From: Lytechinus pictus
Taxonomy: Eukaryota; Echinodermata; Echinoidea; Temnopleuroida; Toxopneustidae
NCBI RefSeq assembly: GCF_037042905.1
Contig: NW_026974140.1
Coordinates: 17,224,001 to 17,288,000, forward strand
DNA: 64,000 nt
Reading direction: 5' to 3'
Under the pieces are notes generated by a model. That model saw only the letters and a program-made list of their open reading frames with translations. It ran no database searches and was not told the DNA's origin. This document shows, piece after piece, positions 23,833 through 36,249 of this stretch. A program made the translations under genes and the position numbers. Within the stretch, counting starts at the first letter, position 1. Each line of letters begins with the position of its first letter.

Positions 23833-24589
23833 AATACCTGTCACCGTACTATCCAAAAGAAACTGATATTTAATGGATGAAAATGATAGGATACAAAAGA
23901 TACCACGTAGCAGAGTGGAGTTTAAAATAAAGAAATTGTGATGTAAGAACTAGTGAAAGTGCGAGCCAAAAGAGAGAGGTGGTGATAAAATGAAATATTC
24001 TCCCGTGTATACCAAACTAATGTATATCATGAATAGAGACGGTCCGAGCAAACGTTAAACAATAAATTGCTTTCCGTCAATCAATCTCGAGATCACTGTA
24101 TTTTTTTCTACAAAGTATGCCGAAGGCTAACAGAACTGTATTTTCGTATTTTCTTGTTTTTACCTTATGATCAATAAATGTGTTCTTATTGGTTATTCGA
24201 GAGTTATACTTATGCTATTCCGTATTCAAGTATATAGGCCTACTTTCATTTTTCTGTCAATGTTTTGAGTTGTCCTTTTTCTTGAAATAAAACACTAATT
24301 GCATGTAAACTTGAAACTTGTTGTGTTTTACAATGTTTGTTAATTTAATAGTGAAAGTGGACTACAATGTTATGACTTAGGAAGTGATTTTAGTATGCTC
24401 TAAAATGCGATTTCCGCATGCTTCTTAGATAGTCGTGGGAGGGGTATCCCCCTCCCACGACACCAATCATCACAAGAATTCGACACCTATGGTGTAATTC
24501 ATAAAGAGAATATGCCTATATAGTCAAGTAGAACCCCAACATAACCGTCGATTTGGGTATGACTACTTTTTTTTTGGCTGCTGGGAAGT
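23833..24589. other. Non-coding DNA, no feature seen
   Basis: No gene or repeat recognised. Confidence 0.4.
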
Positions 24590-26880
24590 TGTAGTATAGG
24601 GTGTCTACTCAAAGAATCCGACGGATTCCACCTGCATGGGCATCCTTGGGCATTTTTTTTATTGACGTCATCATGTCATGCACGTTTGGTATCAAATTAA
24701 AGCTAATGAAAAATCAAATGCAAATATACGGATTAATGGGCATTTCACGCATAGGTCAGGTAAAGGTCATTTAAGGTCATAAAAGGTCAAATTGCCTTAC
24801 AAATGTACTGAATGTAAGTAAGACATATAATGCGGAAAATACCATACTTTAAATATATACAAACATGCTTTTTTGCAAAGGATAAGTTTGAGAGTGTGCA
24901 TATTAAGAATCCGATGGATGCTACCTTGGCATCTTGAGGAATTTTATTTTTCTGACGTCATAAACCACACCAACTTTCAGTTACATTCCTCTTAAATATG
25001 ACTTTTCTATTTAGCGGATCACGTTTGAAATCACATAAAATGAAATGCAAAATAAAATCCACATAATATGAATCGCTACGCAGTTAAAAATGTCCAGGGC
25101 TATGTTGCATTATGTAATGCAACATAATGTGGAATATATAATGTTTGGAATACAAACAAGTTGGGCATTAATTATGTAGGTTATGATGTTGAAAGTTATG
25201 TTGAAGATGTGCAGATTAAGAATCTGACGAAGGCTAGCTAGGGCCTACTTTGGGCAACCGCGTAGCCAGGATTTCATTTTGGAGGGGGCGGTAAATGCAC
25301 GCGAAGCGTGCCAACACTTACAGAGCGCGCGAAGCGCGCTCCATAGGGGGTGGGTCCAGGGAGGGGGAGTTTCCCCATCCCGCGCGAAGCTTTCGGTGTT
25401 TCATAAATTAAAATGAAAAGGAGCCGTTTCTCTTGTCTCTAGTACCTATATCAGCCCCAATTCAGTTGTCGTTATTGTGATTTTGAACCTTGTTTTCAAA
25501 AGTGATTGTGAACGCACAAAAAAAGGGATGAAATGGAGGAAATTAAAATAATATTGACCCCGCGCGAAGCGCGGAAGCTAAAGCGTTTTATCTGCTTCTT
25601 TTTTTTAAAGAAAAGGGTCCCGAGAAAAGGGTATTCTCTGAGTTATCAGTATTGAATACTTCCCTTGGAAAGATCAGATTCGATTACAAACAATTTAGCG
25701 ACAGTGCATATCTTTAACTCGAAAAACAGAGGAGAAGAAGGATATATGCCGGGAGGACCTCCCCGCGCAGAGGAATGAAACTCTGAAATTTCAAAGGGGG
25801 GACGTTTCTACAATTTTTTTCCCTCTAAGATTATTGAACTTCATTACAAGGAAAATGGTGCGCAAAACGTTGAAACTTCTGTGATCTGTTGAAATGATAT
25901 AAAACAGGATGATGTATAATTTCTTTGACTTATCCTGATGCGCTTCATTTTGAATGATAAATTTCAAACTGAGGGCGTAAAACAGGACAGGAGATGAACG
26001 TGTAGGAAATGTGTAGGAAATTTTTAGTAGAATTTGATTTTAAAAAAATTGTACTTTTTTACGACACGAATTTTATACCTTCCTCTTTTTAAATTAGGAA
26101 CCTGTTTGCCCCCAAATTATGGTTGTTTAGTAATGAGCTGAAAAGCGGGAAAAGTTGCCTATATGGAGGTGACGGCAGAAATTGATAAAAAGATTTTACC
26201 CGCCCGGAGCCGACCCAACTTGCGCGACCAATAAAAAAAAAGATAACTTCGTATACTTCGGCCTATCCTTACTCTAATTTCATGCCCTTATGTATATATT
26301 TGAACTTTAACTGGCAAGAAACACATATAGCTGAGGTGGAAAAACAGGGTTAGAGAACGGGTGAGGGAAACAAAAGAGAACTGCAATATTGTCATTTAAC
26401 CGCGCGCAGCGCGGAAGCAAAATTCATATATATAGATTTAGAGCAATAGTGAAGGAGTTTCTTTTTTGAGAGAAAAAAATAAAGAATAAAAGGAAAACCC
26501 ACAAAGCTACCTTTCTTCCCTTCCCTTCCCTTCCTTTGCTTTTCCTTTTCTCCTCTCCTTTTCCCCCTTTTTTTTCTTTTTGGGGACGTTTTTTGGGGGG
26601 GCGACCGCCCCCACCGCCCCCCCCCCCTGGCTACGCGCCTGACTTTGGGAACCTTGGGCAACGTCATTTTCTGACGCTATAAACCACACCATCCTTTTCA
26701 CATAGGTCAACCTCTTAATTATGACTTATCTATAATAGTGTACAAAATGAAGAGATCATGTTTGGTATCAGATTAAAGCTTATGGAAAATGGAACTAGGT
26801 TAGAAAAAAATGAAGCACATGTAAAGGTGACCTTTAGGTCATTTACACGCATGCATGAAGGTTGGTGATCGCGCGAGTTT
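24590..26880 (+). repeat. Tandem repeat of about 300 bp, third unit split by a transposon
   Basis: Three diverged units begin near 24600, 24893 and 25206 at the landmark AAGAATCCGACGG (AAGAATCCGATGG, AAGAATCTGACGA). Further shared landmarks are the CTTGGGCA segment, GACGTCATAAACCACACC and GTTTGGTATCARATTAAAGC. The third unit stops at the hAT-like element at 25255 and resumes after 26641. The first unit contains four AGGTCA half-sites in direct order. Confidence 0.75.
25255..26641. mobile_element. hAT-like element 'GCGTAGCC', copy 1, 8 bp TSD
   Basis: The ends are CAACCGCGTAGCCAGG and the complement of CAGGCGCGTAGCCAGG. A perfect 8 bp duplication ACTTTGGG flanks it (25247-25254 and 26642-26649). 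A second copy in the opposite orientation is at 43158-44634, with shared internal landmarks such as GCGCGAAGCGCG words and an AGCGGGAAAAGTTGCC-type region. The ends do not strictly fit Y-A-R-N-G, but duplication length and end layout suit the hAT superfamily. The element is 1387 bp. Low-complexity frames near 26392-26710 (Lys/Arg/Gly-rich) are not credible proteins. Confidence 0.88.
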
Positions 26881-27069
26881 ATTAAACAAAACGTTTAATA
26901 TATAATTTTTTATTTTGTATCAAATCATTTCATGTGATTCCAAATAATCTACACCAATTTAACTTTTACACCATGTCTTGTTATATTCCTCTTACAACAA
27001 CCCTCTATACCATACCTCTTCAACCAGATGCTCATAGGATTCCACTTCACCAACAATCTAAACTATATA

Positions 27070-29955
27070 CAGGGGCGGATCCATGCATGCAGCCTCCGCC
27101 AATTGGGGGAAGGGCCCAGAATTTTTTTTTTGCCACATTTCCCCGGCCCGATCGGCCACTCGAATCCTGATTTTTGTTTGTTTCTTTGAAGGGTAGTCCT
27201 AATAGTCACTTCTTAGCTTTATTCTTATAAATCAACATAAATATAAATGGCGTCATATTAACATTTTGAGGTTCATGCACAAAACATTTCTGGAAAAATT
27301 GACTAACCGGAATATTATATTGACTTATAAAGGGCATTCAATCGCCGGGGGAAACCCTATACATTCTCACAACCAATATGCGCCCAGATTTAGTCATTTT
27401 ACGGGAAGAACATGTTAGAAAGAGATAATTATCACCGAATTAACAATCCCATTTGAAATTAACGATGCACACCACAGGAAAGTCACAAAGTATGACTCGA
27501 TTGTTAGGGACATCAAGGAAAAGAGATACACGTGTCATTCTACGATCTAAGTCGGGGCAAGGGGCCTAAGTAGACCGGACTAATAAACACCGCCTTAAAA
27601 AAAACACATCAGAATAACAATCCGACCAACCGAATTTTTTCATACCCTTTCTAAACCCGCCATACTCTCCTCTTTTTCTATATTTTACGCAAGAAAAGAG
27701 CGAACCTGGGGGAGAAACGACACTTGGACCCATAACAATCCCCAAGGGCCCAAGATAATTTGCCTATACTATGGTTATGTTTTTAGCGTAACCCAAATGT
27801 ACTTTATTAATATTAATTTCATAACTTTGTGATGTCACTAGCTAATCAAGTTGATCTGAATTAAAAAAAAAAAACATCTATTGATCGCGTCTTATAATTA
27901 AGACGATACCGTAGTGGAAATTGGATGACCATTACCGTTCCATTGTATATACGTTACACCTCTCATGATATTATCTGTACATTTCAAATTAAATGCAACA
28001 ATTAATAATTCCATTTGCATATCCAATTCTAATTGAGAAAATTGATTAAGTTTTTGTTTTCAACGTGATAGCAATGACAGCTTTAACTGATTATTTTCCT
28101 GCATTTATGTTACTCTAAATAATTTCTATATTGGTACGTGTTACTTGTTTTGTTTTGTAATTCATGTACTGACCTGCCATTTTGTTTGGAATGGAAACGG
28201 TGGACCAGTCTCTTTATGTATATATATCATTGTCCTTGAACTTGAATAAAGTCATGATGAAACAACAACATCTCAGCCTTATTTAAATAATGTGAGCGCG
28301 AAGCGCGAGCTTTTTTTTTTTAATTTCTTGTATTTTGTCCTAAAATTAAAACATTCTGGGGAATGTTTGTGATCCTAAACGAGATGCGTATACAACTAAA
28401 TAATTACTGCGAGCGCGAACAGAAATGTTAGATATCAGTGACGTTTTGATCTGATCAAAAAAGGATACGCGGCTGCTTGCAGTTTGCCATGAAGACGTTG
28501 CATGTTTCAACAATCAAATAATGCGAGCGCGAAGCGCGAGCTGAAAACTTTTCCATTTCTACCAGAAGAATGGAAATTCTAAGAACTTTTAGTAATCGTG
28601 AAAAGGATCAGTATGTAACTAAACAATTGAGGCGAGCGCGAAGCGCGAGCGGAAAAATTCGAGATTTACGCCTAAAAATGCAACACTCTATTCATGTTTT
28701 GTAAATCATGAAAAGGATGAGTAATTGGAAGTCTTCCTACATTTATAATGCGAGCGCAAAGCGCGAGCAGAACATTTTTTATATTATTAACTGGATAATG
28801 ATTTAAATAGAGAACAAGATGCGTATCTGAATAAACATGCGCGCATGTGTTTCAGATTTCGACCCAGTAAAATCTGGGCATTCTAAATTCCCTTTTTTAA
28901 TCATGAAAATCAATAAAGCGAGCGCGAAGAGCGAGCTTAAAATATTTGATATTCCGATCTGAAAAAGGGTCAATTAAGCTCTGTATTTCAAGCACTTTGT
29001 ATTGTGGGGTGGATATGGATCACAGTTAAAAAAGGAGCAGATAATTATGTTTCATAATATTAAGAACATTATGTCATCATATGAAAATGATGATTAACTT
29101 CCTATTTCTCTTCCGAAGTGCGAGATGAAACTTGTCGATATTCCATTCTGAAAAAAAATTGATCATTAAATTAATGTTTATAATTCTAATAAGCCTAATG
29201 AGAGCGAGAAATCTGTTAATATTATAGCCTGAAACTGGACATTAAAGCACTTTTGTAACTATGAATAAGATGCATGAGTTAATTCAACAATCAATGCGAG
29301 CGCATCAAATCGCGAGCCGAAATTTGTGATAAGCTGTCACGGGGATTTAAGTAGTTTTCTATATAGAATTAATATTGAGACATAACTCACCAATCAAAAT
29401 GCGAGCGTGCAACGCTCGCTGATGTTTTTTTTGACAATTTGACCTAAATATGGATATTTTGATAACTTTATGGAATACAGGAAAGTAATAGGTACCTGAC
29501 AAATCAAATTTTGCGAGCGCACAGTGCTTGCAAAAAATGTTAATATTCAGACCATAAAACATAAATTTTTACAGAACACTTTTTAAAAATCAATTTGTAA
29601 ATCAAACCAAATAATGAAAGTTCGATTTCCGAGCTGAAATATGTTTTGTATATTGACTTCAAAATTTGATACTTTAAGCTTCATATTGAGCAAGATACTA
29701 GTACGTAAATCATCTAAATCACCAATGCGAGCGCGAAGCGCGAGCGAAAATGTTATATAGTGACATGAAAGATATTTTTAAATTTTCTTCCTCTCATCTT
29801 ATTTTATTCACTCGTCTTCCTCAGTATGTTTCCCCTTCTCTTTTCTCTTCTCTTTCCCCTTCCTTTTCTTTCTTTCCCCTTTTTTCTTTTTTTTTTGCTC
29901 AGCCAATGGGGGGGGGGGGGTGGCGGGCCCCTCGCCCCCCCTGGATCCGCCTATA
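27070..29955. mobile_element. Possible hAT-like element with GGCGGATCCA ends
   Basis: CAGGGGCGGATCCATG begins near 27073, and CCCCCTGGATCCGCCTATA ends near 29955, sharing GGCGGATCCA in inverted orientation. Ends of this form, and the internal GCGAGCGC array, are seen in the other hAT-like elements here. No perfect target duplication is visible, only TATA on both sides. The two ends could belong to different elements. About 27180-28280 is otherwise featureless AT-rich DNA. Confidence 0.35.
28290..29745 (+). repeat. 112 bp-period array of GCGAGCGCGAAGCGCGAGC hairpins
   Basis: A GC-rich inverted word, GCGAGCGCGAAGCGCGAGC or a variant, occurs near 28293, 28410, 28522, 28632, 28749, 28918, 29296, 29401, 29513 and 29726. 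Spacing is about 105-117 bp or multiples of it. Each word can fold as a short hairpin (GCGAGCGC...GCGCGAGC). The DNA between is AT-rich, with diverged shared landmarks such as TTTGTGATATT and CCTGAAAATGG. It is a decayed tandem repeat in which the hairpin is the best preserved part. Confidence 0.85.
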
Positions 29956-29960
29956 ATAAT

Positions 29961-30082
29961 AAAGCTGTGTGCGCTATGAACGCCTAGCTTAGCCGGGTAA
30001 TATAGGAGCGCCTTGAGCACCTAACAAGGTGGATATGTGCGCAATATAAATACCCTATATTATTATTATTATTATTATTATA
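29961..30082 (+). repeat. SINE-like 3' tail with (ATT)n
   Basis: GAGCGCCTTGAGCACCTAAC, then GGTGGATATGTGCGC and AATATAAATACCC, finishing in a run of ATT triplets. This layout is typical of SINE tails related to L2-clade LINEs in many animals, an identification from general knowledge. It lies directly against the GGATCCGCC end at about 29955. The upstream head is short (about 45 bp) and not recognisable as a tRNA or 5S promoter. Confidence 0.6.
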
Positions 30083-30260
30083 ATGAACTACTTGCCTCTG
30101 CCAGAGCTGTGTTACTTCGATTCACACTTGCAGTATGAACTATGAAATATATGATTCGACGGATGATCAGCAACTGCATTAATCCTTAAAAGTTATAGAA
30201 CAGGGTGACGTTAACTTGCATCGACAATGAAGGGCAAGAGGTTGGTTGCGGGGCGGGGGC

Positions 30261-31951
30261 CAGTGGCGTAACAGGGGTTGGTGGCCAGGGGGGGGGGGGC
30301 AAGAGCCAACATTTTCCCGGTCATATAGCATACTAACCTCGTACTAGTGTGAGTGGGTCATTATCATGGTATGAACAGGTTTAATGGTGTAATGAGGCGA
30401 CGATTTTGATAGGGCCAGATATTGCGTATCGGGCAGAATTTATTTTTTTAATGTTGCGAGCGAGCGAAGCGAGCGAGCAAAAATTTTGACATTTTTTATG
30501 CAAAAATTCAATTTTGTGATAGATTTTGACATGATATCCAGAGAATATATTTCAATCTTTCCTCTTTCCATTCCTTTTTTGTGGTCTGTACACCACTGTG
30601 AACAGGATTTATTCGGCAATAGCGTGAAGAGAGAAAATAAAAAAACCAGGGGCGCAGTATGGCGCATGTGCTAAAAAGCTGCATAATATAAATCCCGAGC
30701 GTGCGAAGCGAGCGAGAAAAAAAATCACCTTTTCATGAGAATCTAACTGAGATATTTTTTGACATCATATTCAGTAAATAAAATCATAGTCCTCCACTTT
30801 TCCTTTGATTTTCTTTCCTCCTTTTTTTTTCTTGGTTGCAGAACTTTTGGGGGCCATGGCCCAACCCTTCTATACTCATCTACGGCAGTGCTATGCGGTT
30901 GGGGTCCTTGGCGGAGCCCCGGAACTTCTTGATATCAAAGCCATTTAAACCTCGCAGATTGCCGCTATTTTTAATCAAATCGGGGTATGTACAGGATATA
31001 GCTTTTACACAACACATTTATTCAACCCAGTTGCGTAATGAACCAAATATTTTGAGGGGGGCAAAACATAGCGATGTGGGAAAATTTGTAAAAAGTCGCC
31101 AGCGATCAAATCGAGCTGGAAAAAAATTAATTGCCTATTGAAATTAAATTCTAATTATGTGATAGATTTTTCCATTATATTCAGCAAAGAACACATTTCA
31201 TTGTTTCCATTCGTTTCATTACTTTGTCTCCTATCATTTTTTTTAAATTTCCCCTTGCATGGGTGTGGAACCAAGACCCCCCCCCCCACGCCTGTACGCC
31301 AGTGATTGAACGAAAAGCTAAATGTAGGAAGGGTCCCTACAGGGTGCGGCGTTATAGAGCCATTTGAATGTTAGGCCTATATAGATGAAGAGCCCCTTCT
31401 GCGTGGGGTCTGGGGCAAAGCCCTGCATGGTAGCTTTTTTGCATAAAATTTGGTAAGCTTATAGCACAATGTTGTATACATGCAGTCCATTTTTCTTCCC
31501 GCTCTTTATTTTCAATCCTCGGCAGCCCTGTCCTATTATTAAGTTGTTTTTTTCTTGTTCTTCTTTGTTTTCCAATTTAGCTTTTGACTAATTCCATTCT
31601 ACCTTCATTTCCCGCTATTGCTTGCCATTTTGTCATCTCAAAATTTATTTTCCATCATGCTATTGCTTTACATAGGCCTATTTCGGAAAGATTTGTTCTT
31701 TCTCAAATGTTCTTTTTTCGTTCCTTTTCCCACTTTCCTTCCTTTTCCATAAAAAAAAATTATTTCTTTGTTTTATTTTGATTTTTCCCTTTCCCTTTCC
31801 TCCTTTCCCTTTCCTCCTTTCCTTTTCCCCTTTCCTTCCCCTTCCCTTTCTTCCCCCCTCCCTTTTCTTTTTTTCCCCCGTTTTTTATTTTCCCGGTGAA
31901 ATCCGCCAAGGGGGCAGCTTGCCCCCCTGCCCCCCGCCTGTTACGCCACTG
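30261..31951. mobile_element. hAT-like element, CAGTGGCGTAACAGG ends, 8 bp TSD
   Basis: CAGTGGCGTAACAGG at the left and CCTGTTACGCCACTG at the right are perfect inverted 15-mers. A perfect 8 bp duplication GCGGGGGC flanks them (30253-30260 and 31952-31959). The ends fit the hAT pattern (CAGTG). The 1691 bp interior has GCGAGCGAGCGAAGCGAGCG-type words near 30455 and 30694 and pyrimidine-rich tracts near 31730-31880. No transposase frame is visible. It also contains a 26 bp segment shared with 52087-52112. Confidence 0.93.
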
Positions 31952-31959
31952 GCGGGGGC

Positions 31960-32518
31960 TTTTTTTAATAGTGAGAAAATGCCCAGCCGCCCCCACCCGC
32001 CTATGCCCCGGGCCCTGGTATGGAACCAAATGCCATGGGGGCATATATCCAGCAAGATCAACGAGCCTACCTGATACAGATGCCCACGAAATAAAAATAT
32101 TATCGCACTTCGAGCAATTTTAAGCTTTGAAATATCTGTCCCCCGGATCTGTCCCTCCTAAGGCTAAGTCCCTACTGAAAAAAAAAAAATAAACCTACAG
32201 CTGTTCTTTCCAGTAGGATATTAATGCGGGGAGCTAGGTATGCTGTGCAAACCCAAAGGTGTGCAAACCCTTCACTCGAGCTAAGGGTCTGAATGTGCAG
32301 CCTACAATAACTCATGCATCGAAGAGCAAGTCTTGGGTGTGCTAGTCTTTGCGTGGAGACACACTTGCTGATCAAAGTTTCAATCAGGGTCTGTGTCTGC
32401 AGACTAGGGAGGGAGAGGTAGACTGAGCTAGAGGGCTAGCTAGCTAGGGGCCATATATAGGGGCTCATCTCCGATATATAGATACGGTACGAAAGCTTGA
32501 CCGGATCTCCGGATCGAA
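31960..32518. other. Non-coding DNA between two transposons
   Basis: No gene recognised. Frames of 60-98 codons here overlap on both strands and read through low-complexity sequence. Confidence 0.4.
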
Positions 32519-32525
32519 TATTAAA

Positions 32526-32995
32526 TGGTAGGCACTTATGAACCAAGTTTGAAAGGAGACTCGTAAAATTACGTCACTCTCGCCGATGAATATTCATTAG
32601 ATCGTGGTCGTGCGTGTTCAATACACACTGAGTACAGCTGGCATGCAGAAAGTTATATGCGAGGAACTTTGGCTCCAGAGACAAGTTGTCAAATAACGTG
32701 TGTGTGTGTGTACCATCGGCTGGTAGTATTCCATGCTGTACTACAAACCGCGTCGGAGAGAGTGCGTGGCAATTCGGTAAAACGAAGTTTCCGATATAAA
32801 GAGATAATAACACTATGTACAGTACGTTGAGAGGCAAATGTCAGATCAGGGGAGGCAGGAGTACAATGGGTTTTTTTTTGAAGGGAAGAATAATGTAGAA
32901 TAAAAGGTATTATATATAGCCAATTGATCTAGGTGAGGGATTAAGCTTATAGTGAACAATGATGTTTAAAAAAGAGAATGAATATACCTTGCCTG
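32526..32995 (+). repeat. Left unique arm of the giant foldback element
   Basis: Nearly identical, in reverse complement, to 49626-50101. Shared features include a (GT)n tract near 32699-32710 (CA at the other end) and an 87-codon open frame at 32574-32837 (minus) whose partner is at 49790-50053 (plus) with one residue changed near position 31. Conservation of that frame only reflects the identity of the arms. I have no evidence that it is translated. Confidence 0.9.
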
Positions 32996-33783
32996 AATAT
33001 TATAATGGTGAAGCCAATTTAAAAGGAGGTGAGGCAAGTTTCAATGGAGGTTTTTAAAAAGAATAAACTGTACTACAAATTTAAAAGGAGGCGAGGCAAG
33101 TTTCAATGGAAGTTTTTAAAAAGAATAATAAACTGTATTATATGGTGAAGCCATGCAATTTAAAAGGAGGTGAGGCAAGTTTCAATGGAGGTTTTTAAAA
33201 AGAATAAACTGTACTACAAATTATGGTGAAGCCAATTTAAAAGGAGGTGAGGCAAGTTTTAATGGAGGTTTTTTAAAAGAATAAACTGTATTATGGTGAA
33301 GCCAATTTAAAAGGAGGTGCATGAGGCAAGTTTCAACAATGGAGGTTTTTTAAAAGAATAAACTGTTCTACAAATTTAAAAGGAGGCGAGGCAAGTTTCA
33401 ATAAAAGTTTTTAAAAAGAATAAACTGTATTATATGGTGAAGCCAATTTAAAAGGAGGTGAGGCAAGTTTCAATGGAGGTTTTTAAAAAGAATAAACTGT
33501 ACTACAAAGCCAATTTAAAAGGAGGTGAGGCAAGTTTCAATGGAGGTTTTTTTTAAAAGAATAAACTGTTCTACAAATTTAAAAGGAGGCGAGTCAAGTT
33601 TCAATTAATGGAGGTTTTTAAAAAGAATAAACTGTATTATATGGTGAAGCCAATTCAAAAGGAGGTGAGGCAAGTTTCAATGGAGGTTTTTAAAAAGAAT
33701 AAACTGTACTACAAATTATGGTGAAGCCAATTTAAAAGGAGGTGAGGCAAGTTTCAATGGAGGTTTTTAAAAAGAATAAACTG
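32996..33783 (+). repeat. Left-arm tandem array, outer part
   Basis: Units of about 77 bp (long form, with ATGGTGAAGCC) and about 62 bp (short form) share AAAAGGAGGTGAGGCAAG, TTTCAATGGAGGTTTTT and AAAAGAATAAACTG. The array stops in mid-unit at AATAAACTG where the CCCTGATAGCAGA element begins, and resumes at 41400. Confidence 0.95.
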
Positions 33784-33799
33784 CCCTGATAGCAGACAC

Positions 33800-34340
33800 G
33801 GTCGTAATGACGTCATTAACTGATCGTAAAGTGGTAATACTCGTCATGTCGTCGTATTTATGACGTTCTTACGACGTCATTTTGACGACTTAGAATGGCA
33901 ACTTTCTTTTGCATTTTTATTTGACCAGACTATGACGTGATTACGACGTCATTTACTGACCAATTTACGACAAGTAAATTTTCTTTCTTATATGACCAAA
34001 TTATGACGTGATTACGACGTCATTTACTGACCAATTTACGACATGTAAATTTGCTTTCTTATATGACCAAATTATGACGTGATTACGACGTCATTTACTG
34101 ACCAATTTACGACAAGTAAATTTGCTTTCTTATATGACCAGATTTTGACGTGATTACGACGTCATTTATTGACCAATCTGCGACAAATAAATTAGCATTT
34201 TTATATGACCACATTATGACGTGATTATGACATCATTTATTTACCAAACAACGACAAAGAAATTAGCGTTTTCATATGACCACATTATGACGTGATTATG
34301 ACATCATTCATTTACCAATCAACGACGAGGAAATTTACAA
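33800..34340 (+). repeat. Left subterminal array, about 68 bp units with TGACGT words
   Basis: Units of about 68 bp share ATTATGACGTGATTACGACG, CATTTACTGACCAATTTACG and TTCTTATATGACCA. At least five units are visible, decaying inward. CRE-like words (TGACGTGA, ACGTCA) occur in each unit. The right end has a different unit but the same ACGTC density, so both ends may bind the same factor. Confidence 0.85.
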
Positions 34341-34690
34341 GTTTAATTTCAAAGCCACATACTATTTTGCCATTTTTTCAACCTTGCCATGTTAGCAAGG
34401 CTATTTCTACTTAGAAAAGAAAAAGTAAAACTAAAAAAAATAGTACAGAATTTTTTTTTTTAGGTAAAAGTATATCATTCTTCAAAGAAAAAAAGCTTCA
34501 AAAGCAGTGGCAAAAATAATCATTTCTTAACTGGTTGCCAACCAAACCAAACAAGAGGAAGCTTAAATATCAAAGAAGTTTATATCTATTTTAAAACTTT
34601 TTTTCGTAATTGGTGTCATGCCCCGGTGTCATGCAAACCCCCTAACTAGTTAGCTCACCCCCCCCCCCCCCCACCCCCGGGCTCGGCCCC

Positions 34691-34938
34691 TATAAAAAAT
34701 TCATGATCCGCCGGGCGTCGGGCCTGCGCATGCGCGCTGCACTGCATGCAACTGGCAATTCAAGTCGCAATCATTTGAAAAAGGTATACGGTATGCGCCT
34801 GTTTTTCGTGTTGCAGCCTAATTTTGGATCGAGAATTAAGTGCGACGAAGATGGCCGTTAATAATAGTTCTACTACTTTAAGAACACGGGTCAGATTTGG
34901 ACAATGACTTCGAAGGCATATTCGCAGTAGACCAAACA
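34691..34938 (+). promoter_or_regulatory. Promoter-like region and possible first exon
   Basis: TATAAAA (34691-34697) is followed 27 bp later by TGCGCATGCGCG (34725-34736), a match to the palindromic NRF1 site. AAGATGGCCG near 34848 resembles a YY1 site overlapping an ATG. A strong splice donor, ACA/GTAAGTTA, follows at 34938/34939. Local GC and CpG content is higher than in surrounding DNA. The frame from ATG at 34851 closes after 18 codons. These features together suggest transcription starts inside the nested element; no transcript evidence is available. Confidence 0.4.
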
Positions 34939-35139
34939 GTAAGTTAGATAACCATTTGCTAAGATTTTCTTTTCGGAGCGCGGCTTGCAGCTACGTACCG
35001 TAGGCGTAGCTAGCTTGCCTTTGGCTTTAGATTTCGTGCACTGACACTCGCCGGCCGGCCGGGGTGGCTGCTCCGAGCGCCGTCATACTGTATAGGACAG
35101 GCTGCGCTGGTGGGCTCAGGGCCCAAGTCTGCACACTTT

Positions 35140-35490
35140 AAGGTAAATGCCAGTTGTAACGATATCAAAATGAGTTCGTACAGAATCCAATGAAATTACC
35201 ACCAAAGTATCTGTCTATAAAGACTATATAAATGATATACGGTACGGTATGTGCCAAAGGATTCTGGAAGAAATTGTGTAATTGCTGAGAAATCAATGAC
35301 GGCAAAAAAAGCACAGGATTCGGGTTCAAGCGTCGGGCCGACATTCAGAATCAGAGCAATAATAATAATACACTGTCCCACGTGCTTTTATCTGTGTTGG
35401 TGATCTTCAGTGTGAACATTTTTCAGCGTAGATTTCAAGATTTCACATAGTTCAGATCCTCGATGATATACTGACAATTAACCCTAAATC
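35140..35490 (+). repeat. Dispersed family F1 copy
   Basis: Colinear with 59636-59960: AAGGTAAATGCCAGTTGTAA, ACAGAATCCAATGAAATTAC, GGATTCTGGAAGAAATTGTG, TAATTGCTGAGAAAT, ACTGTCCCACGTG and GATCTTCAGTGTGA appear in order. It lies inside the CCCTGATAGCAGA element. Confidence 0.85.
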
Positions 35491-35701
35491 TCCCGGGGTA
35501 TTTTGATTCTTGTCATTCCGGGGGGGGGGGGGGGCATTATTGCCTCCCCCTTATAAGATTTTAGCCGCGGATTGCGCGATCACAACGTAAATTTGCATGA
35601 TGGTAGAGAATGACGTAATCTACGTAGTTGCATTGGTAAATTTCACTGAATTCATATATTTTCATTTTATATGAATTATGCTAATTCATGAAATCATACT
35701 T

Positions 35702-36169
35702 CAGGGACTCAGTTTTATCATTATGAGGGGAGCAATAAAAAGCTCTCCTAAAACTTTTAAAGGGAGCATTAGGGGAGCACTACAACGATCTTCTTTGACA
35801 TACAAGGGGAGCTCTCTTGTCCGATTTAAAAATGGATAGAGGAACGTACACTAAATAAAGTTACAACCCACAACCAAACGAGACAAACAATCAGATATAC
35901 ATGTAGATCTGATCTATGCGATATTTATCTTATTGAACTTGTTAATGTCATTCTGGCAAGTGTGTTTAATTGCTTACAATATAATTGTGCGTTATTTACG
36001 AAACCTTGACAGCGAATGAAGTTTTCAAAGACGACTGGAACAGTTTGATCATTGACTGACACTCTTGTTAAGCAATTGCTGAGGCGAGTGATAAATTGCT
36101 CTACCAAAAATGGATTAAGGAGAGCGGTAGCGAGTGATCACTCTCACTCCCCTTAAAACTGAGTCCCTG
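35702..36169. mobile_element. 468 bp MITE, CAGGGACTCAGTTTT ends
   Basis: CAGGGACTCAGTTTTA at the left and AAAACTGAGTCCCTG at the right are inverted repeats. ATACTT flanks both ends (35696-35701 and 36170-36175), a 6 bp direct repeat that may be a worn 8 bp duplication. Ends fit Y-A-R-N-G (CAGGG), so a hAT-like origin is plausible. AGGGGAGC words repeat inside the left end, and the complement-like CTCACTCCCC is near the right. A 60-codon minus-strand frame inside has no motif. Confidence 0.8.
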
Positions 36170-36249
36170 ATACTTTTTGCCCTGATTCACTAAATAAAGC
36201 TCCTAGAATGCTATTTTTTGGGTGAAAATATTCTTTATAGCATTCCTAA

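Noticed and set aside
32574..32837. 87-codon frame conserved at both ends of the giant element
   Set aside because: The identity of the two frames follows from the near-identity of the inverted arms. It has no domain, and no start or splice context favours translation.
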